Positions 8,103-17,891 are shown, numbered from the stretch's first letter. The stretch is DNA of 64,000 nt from Chryseobacterium sp. FH2 (GCF_001045455.1 NZ_LFNE01000005.1:124001-188000), one strand, 5' to 3'. Notes: generated from the sequence alone by a model not told the origin. Numbers and translations are program-made.

Positions 8103-9134
8103 CTATCTGGGAATCTCTATTCCCTCTAATATTTGTCTGATAATTTCATCTGCAGTTAAGCCCTCCATTTCTCTTTCCGGCGACACAATTATTCTGTGCC
8201 TTAATACTGCGTAACTTGCTTCTTTGATGTCTTCAGGTGTTACAAAATCCCTTCCTCTCAATGCTGCGAAAGCTTTAGACGCTGTCAATAATGCCAGACT
8301 CGCTCTTGGAGAAGCTCCAAGATATAAAAATTGATTTTCTCTTGTATTGATAATAATTTTTGCGATGTATTCCATCAACTGAGATTCAACAATGATTTCC
8401 TTTACCAAATGCTGATAACTTTTCAATTGCTGAGCCGAAATCACTCGGTTCACAACTTCAGTTTTATCTTCTTTTTTGCTTTCGTGCTGATTCCTGATGA
8501 TGGCAACTTCCTGTTCAAGATTCGGATATCCTACATTTATTTTAAATAGAAAACGATCCAGCTGAGCTTCAGGAAGCCGGTAGGTACCTTCATGCTCGAT
8601 AGGGTTTTGAGTGGCAACTACTAAGAATGGTTCTTCCATAATATAGCGAATTCCATCCATTGTAATTTGCCTTTCCTCCATTACTTCGAATAATGCTGCC
8701 TGAGTTTTTGCCGGTGACCTGTTAATCTCATCAATTAGGATAAAATTGGAGAAAATGGGACCTTTTTTAAATTCAAATTCAGAATTTTTCACATTAAAGA
8801 CAGATGTTCCTAAAATATCAGAAGGCATTAAATCCGGTGTAAACTGAATCCGGCTGAATCCCACATCAATCGTTTTGGCCAACAATTTTGCCGTAATAGT
8901 TTTGGCAACTCCCGGAACACCTTCTATCAAAACATGTCCGTTTGATAACAATGCGGCCAAAAGATGCTCAACCATACTTTCCTGACCAACAATTACCTTC
9001 GCAATCTCCGTTTTTACTTTATCTAAACTCGCACGAAGCTTAATCATATCAATTCTTGACTGAAATTCGGTTCCGTTATTATCAGGGTTTACAGAATTTT
9101 GATTTTCTGCATTTTGATTATCAAAGTTTTCCAT
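8103..9134 (-). CDS. MoxR family AAA+ ATPase
   Basis: A 343-aa AAA+ ATPase. Walker A is GVPGVAKT (72-79), Walker B ILIDEINR (132-139), and GTYRLPEAQLDRFLF carries the arginine-finger region typical of MoxR. Residues 1-25 form a Gln/Asn-rich tail before the ATPase core. MoxR proteins act with DUF58/vWA partners in protein maturation and stress tolerance in several bacteria. The neighbours DUF58, DUF4350, DUF4129 and SpoIIM form the usual Bacteroidota cluster. Confidence 0.92.
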   Translation of the reverse strand: MENFDNQNAENQNSVNPDNNGTEFQSRIDMIKLRASLDKVKTEIAKVIVGQESMVEHLLAALLSNGHVLIEGVPGVAKTITAKLLAKTIDVGFSRIQFTPDLMPSDILGTSVFNVKNSEFEFKKGPIFSNFILIDEINRSPAKTQAALFEVMEERQITMDGIRYIMEEPFLVVATQNPIEHEGTYRLPEAQLDRFLFKINVGYPNLEQEVAIIRNQHESKKEDKTEVVNRVISAQQLKSYQHLVKEIIVESQLMEYIAKIIINTRENQFLYLGASPRASLALLTASKAFAALRGRDFVTPEDIKEASYAVLRHRIIVSPEREMEGLTADEIIRQILEGIEIPR

Positions 9135-9218
9135 ATTATATATTTTTCAATACAACAATGTAACAGTTACTCATTAATAAAAGCATTGGTACATTATCAT
9201 ACTTTTAAATTCCTATAT

Positions 9219-10373
9219 TTAAATTATTTCGTCCAGCAATTTATTCATTCTGGCTAAATCTTCTTTCATTACACTTGCATAAGGATCTTGTCCTTTTTTA
9301 ATCAAATCAATTGCTTCGTTTATCGTTTCAACTGATTTTCCGGTTTTCAGCTGAAGCTTTTTCGCAAACTCTTCATCTAAATTTTGAGTATCAATTAAAA
9401 GCTCCATCCTTATTTTATTCAGAAAATATTGGGCTTTTTTTGCCATCATATCATGAAAATCACCTTCCTGCAAATACAGATTCCCTATGCTTTTCACAAA
9501 ATCTACAGAAGTATTTTTCAAAGGTTCGATTACAGGAACAATACGCTGTTTTCGTTTTGCATTAAAGAAAATGAATAAAATCAAGCCTCCCAAAAACACC
9601 CACCAGGCGTATTTCAGCGCAGGTTTTGAAAGAATAAACCTCATAAAAAAACTTGAAGCTTTTGTATTATTTTCTACAAACCAAAGCGTTTCTTTGTCAT
9701 CAAGATAGGAAAAAACATCCTGAGCATATTTTATACTTCCTTTTTTCAGCAAATAATAGTTGGTGAGAAAAAGAGGCTCGCTGTGTACATAGATATTTCC
9801 TTTTCCAAATTTAGCTTTAATAAAATTTGCCTGATCAGAATTGTTTTTCTCTACCGTTTTCCCAAGGACTTCAACGTTAGGTTTCACATAGGTAAAGCCG
9901 TTTCCTGACGGAAATTTATCCAGTTTAATAAAATCGTTTTGATATTTTTTATCTGTAAGTTTCAATACATTTTGCTCATCAAAAGAAATCATAGAATCAT
10001 AATACCCGATGCTGTCCGAAATTTCTTTTGGGATTTTTGAAGCAATCAGCATAGCATCAGAGCCTTTGGAAACCTCATCTAAAATTCTGTACCAGGATTC
10101 AGTATCAATTTCGCTTTCTATAACTAAAATATTATGTTTTTGCTTTTTATGTTGATTGTAGTATTCGAAAGGAGATTGATCTGTTTTTTTAAGATTATTT
10201 TTGAGAAGGCTATTTACTTCCTGATTAAAAACAAACAATCCGAAAGGTGTTTTTTGATTAACATCAAAATTTTTGCGCCAGTCCGTAACATCCTTTTTAT
10301 TAACCTCAAGCAATGCCAATATCACCAGGATAATGATGAAAATTACAGCATATATTTTGAAAGTTTTGTTCAT
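9219..10373 (-). CDS. DUF4350 domain-containing membrane protein
   Basis: A 384-aa protein with one N-terminal membrane segment (about 6-24), an extracytoplasmic DUF4350-like domain, and a second membrane segment near 255-273 (YAWWVFLGGLILFIFF). A cytoplasmic tail with VDFVKSIGNLYLQEGDF follows. The family is found almost only in MoxR/DUF58 clusters and has no established biochemical role. The gene starts 13 bp after the DUF4129 gene. Confidence 0.82.
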   Translation of the reverse strand: MNKTFKIYAVIFIIILVILALLEVNKKDVTDWRKNFDVNQKTPFGLFVFNQEVNSLLKNNLKKTDQSPFEYYNQHKKQKHNILVIESEIDTESWYRILDEVSKGSDAMLIASKIPKEISDSIGYYDSMISFDEQNVLKLTDKKYQNDFIKLDKFPSGNGFTYVKPNVEVLGKTVEKNNSDQANFIKAKFGKGNIYVHSEPLFLTNYYLLKKGSIKYAQDVFSYLDDKETLWFVENNTKASSFFMRFILSKPALKYAWWVFLGGLILFIFFNAKRKQRIVPVIEPLKNTSVDFVKSIGNLYLQEGDFHDMMAKKAQYFLNKIRMELLIDTQNLDEEFAKKLQLKTGKSVETINEAIDLIKKGQDPYASVMKEDLARMNKLLDEII

Positions 10374-10386
10374 GATAAAAGCTTAA

Positions 10387-11181
10387 TTACGGTTTAAATG
10401 ACTGGTATTGGTTTTTAAATTTCAGATAATTATCCTCATCGATACTGAATTCTCCGTACCAAACATAATCGAAGATATAGGAAAGATTATAAAATTCATT
10501 TTTCAGATGCGGTGCCTTTAATTCTGCCACATAATCTTTATTGGTTTTTTCCGGGTTCCAGTTGATGATTTTTTTATCACTTAATTTTTTAAGGATAAAC
10601 AAAAACTGATACCGAATTGCCGAACGATAGTCTTTTTGATTTTCAAATTTGGCAATACTTTCCGGGAAGTTAATTTCATGAATGTTCTCATGTAGATCTT
10701 CGTCATTAATATCAACTTTTTTATTTCTTTTACCAAAAATAAAACTTCCGTTTTTCCCCAATAAAGTTTTAATAATAAAATACAATAAAAAACCAACCAA
10801 AAGGATCGCAAAAAGACGTAAGACAACCCATGCTATATCTCCAGAAGTTTTAAAGCTTGTTTCTCCGAAAATATTTTGTAAGATCCTTGCTATTTTTCTC
10901 TGAATTTTTTGCCAGAAAGACTCTCTTGGTTTAGAAACAGAATAATCGAACTCCTTGTCTTTATATTTTAAATTAAAGTTTTCTCTGAATTTTTTCGGGT
11001 ACACTGTATTATCAGTAACAGGATTTTTAATCAAAACAGAATCTGCGCGGAGCATATTTCTATAATGTCCCGTATGAATCGAATCTACATAATTTTCTAC
11101 AACAGGCTCATTGTAATTGCCTTGTGCGTATGCAAATCCGATGGAGGAAAAAATCAGTAAAAAAATAAGAGTTTTATTCAT
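10387..11181 (-). CDS. DUF4129 domain-containing protein
   Basis: About 264 aa. A signal peptide (MNKTLIFLLIFSSIGFAYAQ) leads to an exported segment, a membrane helix near 121-142 (IAWVVLRLFAILLVGFLLYFI), and a C-terminal DUF4129-like region with NKDYVAELK and the final IFDYVWYGEFSID. I chose the ATG at 11181; a TTG three codons earlier also opens the frame. The chosen start overlaps the end of the preceding membrane-protein gene by 8 nt (ATGAATAA), which suggests translational coupling. Confidence 0.8.
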   Translation of the reverse strand: MNKTLIFLLIFSSIGFAYAQGNYNEPVVENYVDSIHTGHYRNMLRADSVLIKNPVTDNTVYPKKFRENFNLKYKDKEFDYSVSKPRESFWQKIQRKIARILQNIFGETSFKTSGDIAWVVLRLFAILLVGFLLYFIIKTLLGKNGSFIFGKRNKKVDINDEDLHENIHEINFPESIAKFENQKDYRSAIRYQFLFILKKLSDKKIINWNPEKTNKDYVAELKAPHLKNEFYNLSYIFDYVWYGEFSIDEDNYLKFKNQYQSFKP

Positions 11182-12136
11182 TGATGCCAATGGTATCTAT
11201 TTCTGCCAATTCTACTTTTTGGTGAAGGTCTGTTCTGCTGTCATAATATAGCAAACCGATATTCACATACAAGATATTAAAAAGAAAAAACGACAACAGC
11301 ATGGAAATTCCGTATATCACAAAAAAGATAATCCCGACAGTTCCTGTGAACGGATTTGCTTCATAGCTCGCTGAAGAAGGTGCTGTAAGAAGTGAACTGT
11401 AAAAAAATATCATCGGAATAAACGTAAAAATCGTCGTAATAACATATATAAGTACGAAAATTATCAACGTAGCTCCCCAATATTTCCAGTAAGGAGATTT
11501 TTCTCTTCCGTTCGGATAAGAAAACTGCGCTCTCATAGAATAGCTTAAGCTTTCAAAAAAACCTCTTTCAGTGTTGAAAAAGTCAAACATCAAAAAGGTT
11601 GTAACATTGAAAACCGTCGGATAAACAATTAATATCAACAATATCCCTATAAAAACTAAAATCAGCGCATAAGAAATTCCTAAAACTATGATTGACAAGG
11701 GTGTTACAATAAAGATCATTCCGAGACACAGAACTCCTATTCTTCCTGCGTTGTTTTTAAAATCATTTAAAATATCATCAGTCCTGATTTTAGTTTCTCC
11801 TCTTGCCACTCTTTTCATATAAAAAACAGGATAGAGATAATTAACAATCATCAAAATCAGGAATAATAAAAACGTGAGACTTCCTACAGCGATTAGCATT
11901 CCTAAATTATCCTCAAAATAAGTTTCAAAGTAAGTACTTTGACCGCTCAGATTTGAGCCCAGAATCTGTGTGAAAAGTTCTTTATATCCAAAAATAAAAA
12001 TCGTTACCATTAAAATTAATAGTAATCCGTTTATCAAAATATAGTTTTTGAAATAATTTTTACCGTATAATTTGAAAAAAGCGAAAGTGTCACTTATAAA
12101 AGTTCCAAAATCTCTTTTCTTATAAAACTGCATCAT
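11174..12136 (-). CDS. multi-pass membrane protein of the MoxR cluster
   Basis: A 320-aa protein with about six hydrophobic helices, for example 35-52, 76-100, 135-175 and 217-243. No catalytic motif is visible. A gene of this kind recurs between the spoIIM and DUF4129 genes in Bacteroidota MoxR clusters, so it is probably a membrane part of the same assembly. Two adjacent ATGs could start it; either overlaps the 3' end of the spoIIM-like gene by 14-17 nt. I do not assign a named family. Confidence 0.7.
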   Translation of the reverse strand: MMQFYKKRDFGTFISDTFAFFKLYGKNYFKNYILINGLLLILMVTIFIFGYKELFTQILGSNLSGQSTYFETYFEDNLGMLIAVGSLTFLLFLILMIVNYLYPVFYMKRVARGETKIRTDDILNDFKNNAGRIGVLCLGMIFIVTPLSIIVLGISYALILVFIGILLILIVYPTVFNVTTFLMFDFFNTERGFFESLSYSMRAQFSYPNGREKSPYWKYWGATLIIFVLIYVITTIFTFIPMIFFYSSLLTAPSSASYEANPFTGTVGIIFFVIYGISMLLSFFLFNILYVNIGLLYYDSRTDLHQKVELAEIDTIGINE

Positions 12137-13103
12137 TGATTTGGTTATTTATGTTTTTATTTACAATATAAGGATAAACGACATAATAAAATCCTATCAC
12201 CACCAAACATCCGAAAATAATAATCAGGTTTAGCATTAAAGGCATTTTTAAAGCATGCCTGGTGATATATCCTTCAATAATTCCTGCACAGATTGTAAAA
12301 GGAATGGTACTTAAAAATATTTTGAATGAATCTCTGAAACCATGTTTAAAGGATTCAAACCTTGAAAAAGTTTTCGGAAATAATATAGATGTCCCTAAAA
12401 TCAATCCACACATAGCTTCTACCACCATGGCAAAAATCTCGAAAACACCGTGAAGCCAGATCCCTCTTGCACTGTCTTTCAATGCACCATAATCATAAAA
12501 GAAATATTGGAATGAACCCAACATTACGCTATTTGAAAGCAAAGCATACAATGTTCCCACACCTCCAAAAACTCCGTAAATATAAAGTTTCGCACCTACC
12601 CCGATATTATTGAAGATAATTCCAATCGTACTTCCCCAGGTGGAACCGCTTTGATATACGCCGACTGCATTCCCTTTTTTAATATTGTCGATTGTTTCGT
12701 TTACATAGCCTTCTCCAAGAATAATATTGGCAAAATCCTTGTCATAAATTCCGGAAAGCACGCCTATCAAAGTAAAAAGTGTAAAGAATAAAAAAGCATA
12801 CAGCAAATATCTCCTATACTGAAAAACCAACATAGGAACTTCGGTAGCAAAAAAATGAAAAATTCTGTTTCGTTCTACTCTTTTCGTTTTATAAATTTTT
12901 TGAAAAATCTGAGAAGATAAATGATTCAGATAGACTGTAGTATTGCTTTTCGGATAGTAAGTTTGCGCAAAAGCAAGATCATTCGTAAGGTTAATATACA
13001 GCGAAGACAGGTCATCAGGATTTTTTTTAACTTTCCCCTGAACAACCTGCTCTATTCCCAACCATTTTTCTTTATTTTGTTTAATGAAATAAACCTCTCT
13101 CAT
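12120..13103 (-). CDS. stage II sporulation protein M (SpoIIM) family membrane protein
   Basis: About 327 aa from the ATG at 13103 (MREVYFIKQNKEKW); an upstream ATG at 13139 opens the same frame but overlaps the divergent gene. The first 90 residues are soluble, followed by several membrane helices. HGVFEIFAMVVEAMCGLILG is the conserved SpoIIM/DUF95 stretch. The organism is not a spore former; in Bacteroidota this family is part of the MoxR cluster and its role is unknown. It is the promoter-proximal gene of the minus-strand run. Confidence 0.83.
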   Translation of the reverse strand: MREVYFIKQNKEKWLGIEQVVQGKVKKNPDDLSSLYINLTNDLAFAQTYYPKSNTTVYLNHLSSQIFQKIYKTKRVERNRIFHFFATEVPMLVFQYRRYLLYAFLFFTLFTLIGVLSGIYDKDFANIILGEGYVNETIDNIKKGNAVGVYQSGSTWGSTIGIIFNNIGVGAKLYIYGVFGGVGTLYALLSNSVMLGSFQYFFYDYGALKDSARGIWLHGVFEIFAMVVEAMCGLILGTSILFPKTFSRFESFKHGFRDSFKIFLSTIPFTICAGIIEGYITRHALKMPLMLNLIIIFGCLVVIGFYYVVYPYIVNKNINNQINDAVL

Positions 13104-13130
13104 AATTGTAAGGCTAAAATAATAAAAAAT

Positions 13131-13883
13131 ATGTCTCAAATTGCGATCAATACTTCACAAAATGTAAATATTAATTTCAACATTGCCAGTGTTGGCGAAA
13201 GGATGCTTGCATTTATAATTGACATGCTGATAAAAGTTGCTTACGTAATAATTACCCTTTACCTGTTTTTTAATTTTTTCAATCTTGATTATTTCCTTCG
13301 AGGTTTAGATACTTGGTCACAAATGGCTATTTACATTGCTATCACTTTTCCGGTTCATATTTATTCTTTAGTTTTGGAAAGCCTTATGGAAGGGCAAACC
13401 CCCGGCAAAAAGGCAGTCAGGATACGAGTGGTAAAAATTGACGGCTATCAGGCAAGTTTTGGAGATTATATGATTCGCTGGATTTTCAGACTTATCGATA
13501 TTCTTATGCTCAGCGGAGTTGTGGGCCTGATTTCAATGATTATTTCTAAAAATAACCAGCGTCTAGGTGATATGGCTTCCGGAACAGCTGTCATTTCTCT
13601 AAAAAATAGCATCAATATTTCTCACACCATTTTAGAAAATATTCAGGAAAATTATGTCCCTACCTTTCCGCAGGTTATTGCACTGAGTGACAATGACATG
13701 AGAATTATTAAAGATAATTATATCAAGGCATTAAGAATTGACGACAGACAAATTATAAGCAAACTTTCCGATAAAATTAAAAGTATTTTAAAACTGGAAA
13801 TTGATCCTACAAAAATGACGGAAAGACAGTTTATCGGTGTCGTTATCAAAGATTATAATTATTATACCGGAAAAGATAATTAA
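13131..13883 (+). CDS. RDD family membrane protein
   Basis: A 250-aa protein starting at ATG 13131 (MSQIAINTSQNV). The ORF extends upstream to 12921, but that part is antisense to spoIIM and lacks membrane character. The RDD domain shows ERMLAFIIDML, PGKKAVRIRVV and FRLIDILM, with three or more membrane helices in residues 20-160. A soluble C-terminal tail follows. RDD proteins are small integral membrane proteins of uncertain function. The start is 27 bp from the divergent spoIIM start, so the two promoters must overlap. Confidence 0.85.
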   Translation: MSQIAINTSQNVNINFNIASVGERMLAFIIDMLIKVAYVIITLYLFFNFFNLDYFLRGLDTWSQMAIYIAITFPVHIYSLVLESLMEGQTPGKKAVRIRVVKIDGYQASFGDYMIRWIFRLIDILMLSGVVGLISMIISKNNQRLGDMASGTAVISLKNSINISHTILENIQENYVPTFPQVIALSDNDMRIIKDNYIKALRIDDRQIISKLSDKIKSILKLEIDPTKMTERQFIGVVIKDYNYYTGKDN

Positions 13884-13966
13884 TTTTCAATAAAAGCTTT
13901 CTTGATTCAGATCAAAACAGAGACGGTGCAGTTTTTGTATTTTTATTACTGTAAAAAACTTTGGTT

Positions 13967-14254
13967 ATGAAATTTAACAATAATAAATCCGGAAACGGAG
14001 GTGTGATCACACTCAATAACGAAATAAAAGAAATCGGAAGACTTACTTACACAATTTTTCCTGATGATAATAAATTTATTATCTCTTTTGTGCTTGTACA
14101 TCCCGAATTTGAAGGTCGTGGAATGGGAAAATTCCTGGTAGAAGAAGCTATTAAATTCGCAAGAGAAAATAATTGGAAAGTTTATCCACACTGCTCATAT
14201 GCAAGAGCTGTAATGACCAGAATGAATGATGTGGAGGATGTTTTTCTAAAGTAA
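13967..14254 (+). CDS. small GNAT-like N-acetyltransferase (YjdJ type)
   Basis: A 95-aa protein starting at ATG 13967 (MKFNNNKSGNGG); a TTG two codons upstream is less likely. HPEFEGRGMGKFLVEEAIKF is the acetyl-CoA-binding R/QxxGxG/A motif of GNAT enzymes. The single short domain ending YPHCSYARAVM resembles the compact YjdJ/GCN5-related group. The substrate is unknown. It stands alone after the RDD gene. Confidence 0.83.
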   Translation: MKFNNNKSGNGGVITLNNEIKEIGRLTYTIFPDDNKFIISFVLVHPEFEGRGMGKFLVEEAIKFARENNWKVYPHCSYARAVMTRMNDVEDVFLK

Positions 14255-14427
14255 TTATTACTTAATGGGTTTCATCCTTAGTTGATATAAATCTGTTAGG
14301 ATATTTTTATAAATTACCAAAAATGCTGGCTGATTTAAATTACTAATAATCTTATTGTAATTCCAGCCAAAATACTCCATATTAACATTTAATAATAAGC
14401 AAATTTGAAGCCTTCATAATATTTCAA

Positions 14428-15252
14428 ATGAGATTAAAAATTAGAAATTATTTTAAAGAGTGTCTGTGTGCACTCTTTTGCTTTTTTTTATCTGGAAATT
14501 ATTTTTCACAAACAATTGCTATAAAAGACAGTATAGACAAAAAACCTATTGCATTTTGCGAAATATTAATTAATGATAAAACATATTACTCGGATTCATT
14601 AGGCAATTTTGAATGTAAAGACATTCAACATAAGCTGAATATTAAAAAATTTGGTTATAAGGATAAAATCATTTATAAATTATCCGATACACCCTATCAA
14701 ATAATTTATATGTCACCAAAATACATTTCTATTCCGGGAATAGATTTGAAACCAACAGAACAATTAACTATAAAACCAAATGTAAAAAAAACTAATACAA
14801 CAATATTATCCACCGGATTTGATCTAGGATTTAAGCTGGTAAATAATACCGGAAGAAATGCACTTATAAAGCAGATTATTTTACCCATAAAAGAAATCCG
14901 AAACAGCAACTATTATTTAAAATTAGACTTTTACGAATTAACTGATAACAAAAATGATATAACGAGTAAAAAAATCAATGGAGATTCCCAATTTATCCCT
15001 GTGGCTTCTCTACAAAGCGGAAATAACGCAATTAGTCTGGATGAAAAAATAGCTTTACCCAAAGAAGGTGTCCTATTAAGCATGAGAATTATTGAAAACA
15101 TTGGTAAATATTCAGATAGAGTAACCAATCCTGTTATTGTATTTTATCATGACAAGGTTTTTGGTAATACCTATTTCTATAACAGTAAGCATATCTGGGA
15201 AGAATTCAAATCAAATCCTAAAATTGCTATTGGCCTGGTTCTTTTACAATAA
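14428..15252 (+). CDS. secreted protein with carboxypeptidase-regulatory-like domain
   Basis: A 274-aa protein with a signal sequence (hydrophobic about 10-25, ending in YFSQ). Residues 30-95 look like a CarboxypepD_reg-type beta-sandwich (IAIKDSIDKKPIAFCEILIN, then SDSLGNFECKD). The rest is a beta-rich region of unknown function. The gene converges on the glycosyltransferase gene with a 7-bp gap. The upstream 173 bp hold no other feature that I can see. Confidence 0.68.
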   Translation: MRLKIRNYFKECLCALFCFFLSGNYFSQTIAIKDSIDKKPIAFCEILINDKTYYSDSLGNFECKDIQHKLNIKKFGYKDKIIYKLSDTPYQIIYMSPKYISIPGIDLKPTEQLTIKPNVKKTNTTILSTGFDLGFKLVNNTGRNALIKQIILPIKEIRNSNYYLKLDFYELTDNKNDITSKKINGDSQFIPVASLQSGNNAISLDEKIALPKEGVLLSMRIIENIGKYSDRVTNPVIVFYHDKVFGNTYFYNSKHIWEEFKSNPKIAIGLVLLQ

Positions 15253-15259
15253 ATATGAT

Positions 15260-16231
15260 CTACTTAACTAAAACTTCGTTTAACAAAATATCTTCAATAT
15301 CATCGGGATAGTTTACCTGAAGGTGCTGATCGGAAGCCACCCAATCCTGAATCTCTTTTACCTCTAAGACTTTAGAATTTGGTATTCCCATTTTATCTAA
15401 AGCACAGGCATTGCATTCCTGTTCGTATTGATTATGAATAGGAATGACAAATAATTTTTTGTCCATGAAAAGGGCTTCAGCCGGAGTTTCAAAACCTGCA
15501 TTGCATAAAATCCCGTCACAATTTTCAAAATATTTTAAATATTGAATTTCATCAATCGGAAACACTTCTACATTTCCATCTTTATGCTGAAGTTTGCTGT
15601 ATTTCGAAAATACTTTCCATTCAACGGAAATCTGCTTTAAAACTTTAATGATATTTTCATCAGAAAAACTAGGAAGATAAACCAAATAAAATCCTTTTTT
15701 GTCAGGATCTAAATTTCTTATTTTCCTTCTGATAACCGGTTTCTTGATTTGCGGATGATAATTTTCGAAATGAAATCCTATTTTTCTTTCGCTGGGAACG
15801 TAGTATTTAAGAATCATTTCGCCAAAAAAATCTTTCTTTTCAGGTTTAGGTGTTTCTTTAAAGCTCATGGAAGCCTGATGGCTCAGCTCAATCATCGGGA
15901 GCTTTTTCGTTTTGCAAGCCCAGCCTGTCAAAGGTTCATAATCATTGATAATCAAATCATACTCAGACAAATCTAAATTTTTAATGATTTTAACAGCTTC
16001 TAAAAACTTGTTCTCAGTAAACGTTTTCCAATAGGATAAACCTCCTGTTTTATCATAAAGCAAGGAAATACCCTTGTATTGATAATTTAAGTCAAATGTG
16101 GCCTTTAATTGCGATTGATGGCCACTGATGAGCGTGTCAACAGAAACATGTTTTTTAAGGATGGGAATAATCTCCTGGGCCCTGGCTATATGACCGTTTC
16201 CCGTACCTTGAAATGCATATAAAATTTTCAT
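15260..16231 (-). CDS. glycosyltransferase family protein (MurG-like fold)
   Basis: A 323-aa GT-B-type protein. The N-terminal GTGNGHIARA is the glycine-rich acceptor loop seen in MurG/UGT-like enzymes, and CNAGFETPAEAL near 240-251 is the donor nucleotide-sugar motif. It overlaps the LpxH-like gene by 4 nt, so the two are co-translated and probably work on the same envelope lipid or glycan. The sugar and acceptor are not readable from the sequence. Confidence 0.8.
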   Translation of the reverse strand: MKILYAFQGTGNGHIARAQEIIPILKKHVSVDTLISGHQSQLKATFDLNYQYKGISLLYDKTGGLSYWKTFTENKFLEAVKIIKNLDLSEYDLIINDYEPLTGWACKTKKLPMIELSHQASMSFKETPKPEKKDFFGEMILKYYVPSERKIGFHFENYHPQIKKPVIRRKIRNLDPDKKGFYLVYLPSFSDENIIKVLKQISVEWKVFSKYSKLQHKDGNVEVFPIDEIQYLKYFENCDGILCNAGFETPAEALFMDKKLFVIPIHNQYEQECNACALDKMGIPNSKVLEVKEIQDWVASDQHLQVNYPDDIEDILLNEVLVK

Positions 16232-17055
16232 TGAGTGAAGTTGGTTACTATTTTCAAAAGCTCGAAACTATTGATATCCTGAATATCTTCTGCTTCGTCA
16301 TCTTTCAGCGAATGTTTGTGTTCATCATAATAAAAAATTTTCCATTCTTTATCATTGTATTCTAAAGCAGAGAGGTTTTCAATCCAGTCACCGGAATTCA
16401 GGTAAACACAAGATCCTTTTTTATTAACCACCTCCCGTATCTGGGGCTGATGAATATGCCCACAAATTACATAGTCGTAATGATTATCAATGGCCAATTC
16501 GGAAGCCGTTAATTCAAAATCACCAATATATTTTACCGCTTTTTTTACGTTGTTTTTAATTTTTTTTGAAAATGAATATTTTTCTTTACCCATTTTTTCT
16601 AAAAACCAATTTACAACATTATTTATTATAATTAATAAATCGTAGCCTTTTCCGCCCAATTTCGCAATCCATTTAGAATGCTGAACAGAAGCATCGAAAA
16701 CATCTCCGTGAAAAATCCAGGTTTTTTTTTCGTTAATATTAAGGCAAATTTTATTGCATACTTTTAATTTACCTAATTCGAAATCAGTAAACTTCCGGAA
16801 CATCTCGTCATGATTCCCGGTAATGTAGTAAACATCTGTATTTTTGGTAGCAAATGAAAGAATCTTTTTAATTACTTTCAAATGAGGTTTAGGGAAGTAA
16901 GACTTTTTGAATTGCCAGATATCTATAATATCACCGTTCAGCACCAACGTTTTAGGCTGAATGGAATTGAGATATCTCAATAATTCTTTAGCCTTACATC
17001 CATAAGTTCCCAAATGAACATCCGAAATTACAACTAACTCAACGTTTCTTTTCAT
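16228..17055 (-). CDS. UDP-2,3-diacylglucosamine diphosphatase-like metallophosphoesterase
   Basis: A 275-aa calcineurin-like phosphoesterase with all metal-binding motifs: DVH (11-13), GDIID (41-45), GNHDE (80-84), HGD (116-118) and GHIH (199-202). It resembles LpxH, which cleaves UDP-diacylglucosamine in lipid A synthesis. Coupling to a glycosyltransferase could instead point to another envelope glycolipid step. Start at ATG 17055. Confidence 0.78.
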   Translation of the reverse strand: MKRNVELVVISDVHLGTYGCKAKELLRYLNSIQPKTLVLNGDIIDIWQFKKSYFPKPHLKVIKKILSFATKNTDVYYITGNHDEMFRKFTDFELGKLKVCNKICLNINEKKTWIFHGDVFDASVQHSKWIAKLGGKGYDLLIIINNVVNWFLEKMGKEKYSFSKKIKNNVKKAVKYIGDFELTASELAIDNHYDYVICGHIHQPQIREVVNKKGSCVYLNSGDWIENLSALEYNDKEWKIFYYDEHKHSLKDDEAEDIQDINSFELLKIVTNFTQ

Positions 17056-17111
17056 ATTTGATGCAAAGAAACTAATTGAAAGTTAACTATATATGAATGT
17101 TATATTATTTT

Positions 17112-17852
17112 TTATAAAGAGTCCATCAACTCCTCTGTGATTTCCATGTTGTGATAAACGTTTTGTACGTCATCATCTTCCTCGAAACGCTCAAGCATTT
17201 TCATATTTACTTTGAATTGCTCGTCTGTCACTTCTTTCGTATTATTAGGAATTCTTTGAAGTTCTGCACTCTTCACCTCAATTTTAAGTTCGTCCAATTT
17301 GTGAGATAAAGAACCAAAATCTTCAAAAGCAGTTGTAATCATTACCTCTTCCTCATCTTTTTCTACATCCTCTGCACCTCCGTCAATCATTTCCATTTCA
17401 AAATCATCCCATTCCATTTTGATTTGAGCTAAATCGATAGTGAAAATTCCTTTTCTGTCGAAGATAAAAGCCAATTCTCCGTTTTTACCAAGATTACCAT
17501 CAAACTTATTAAAAATAGCTCTTACATTGGCAACAGTTCTTGTTGTGTTATTGGTAGTACATTCCACAAAAAAAGCCACGCCACCTTGTCCGTATCCTTC
17601 ATAAGTGATTTCCTCATAGTTTTCTGCATCAGCCCCACTTGCTTTTTTGATAGCTCTTTCTACGTTATCTTTTGGCATATTTGCGCCTTTTGCATTTTGG
17701 ATACATCTTCTCAATGCAGGATTCGATTCCGGATCCGGCCCTCCGGCTTTTACCGCTAACGCAATATCTTTACCTATTTTAGAGAAAGTTTTGGCCATTT
17801 TATCCCATCTGGCCATTTTAGAAGCTTTTCTATATTCAAACGCTCTTCCCAT
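17112..17852 (-). CDS. YebC/PmpR family protein
   Basis: A 246-aa protein of the YebC family, full length. The N-terminal GRAFEYRKASKMARWDKMAK and NPALRRCIQNAKGANMPKDN are the family's conserved blocks, followed by the acidic middle domain. The family was described as DNA-binding regulators; more recent work links some members to translation of difficult motifs. It is transcribed alone behind the ompA-like terminator. Confidence 0.93.
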   Translation of the reverse strand: MGRAFEYRKASKMARWDKMAKTFSKIGKDIALAVKAGGPDPESNPALRRCIQNAKGANMPKDNVERAIKKASGADAENYEEITYEGYGQGGVAFFVECTTNNTTRTVANVRAIFNKFDGNLGKNGELAFIFDRKGIFTIDLAQIKMEWDDFEMEMIDGGAEDVEKDEEEVMITTAFEDFGSLSHKLDELKIEVKSAELQRIPNNTKEVTDEQFKVNMKMLERFEEDDDVQNVYHNMEITEELMDSL

Positions 17853-17891
17853 TTTTATTTTAAATTTTCAACAAAATTACTTAAAAGTCAA

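Noticed and set aside
12921..13130. Upstream extension of the RDD protein ORF
   Set aside because: It is antisense to the spoIIM-like gene; the conserved protein begins at ATG 13131.
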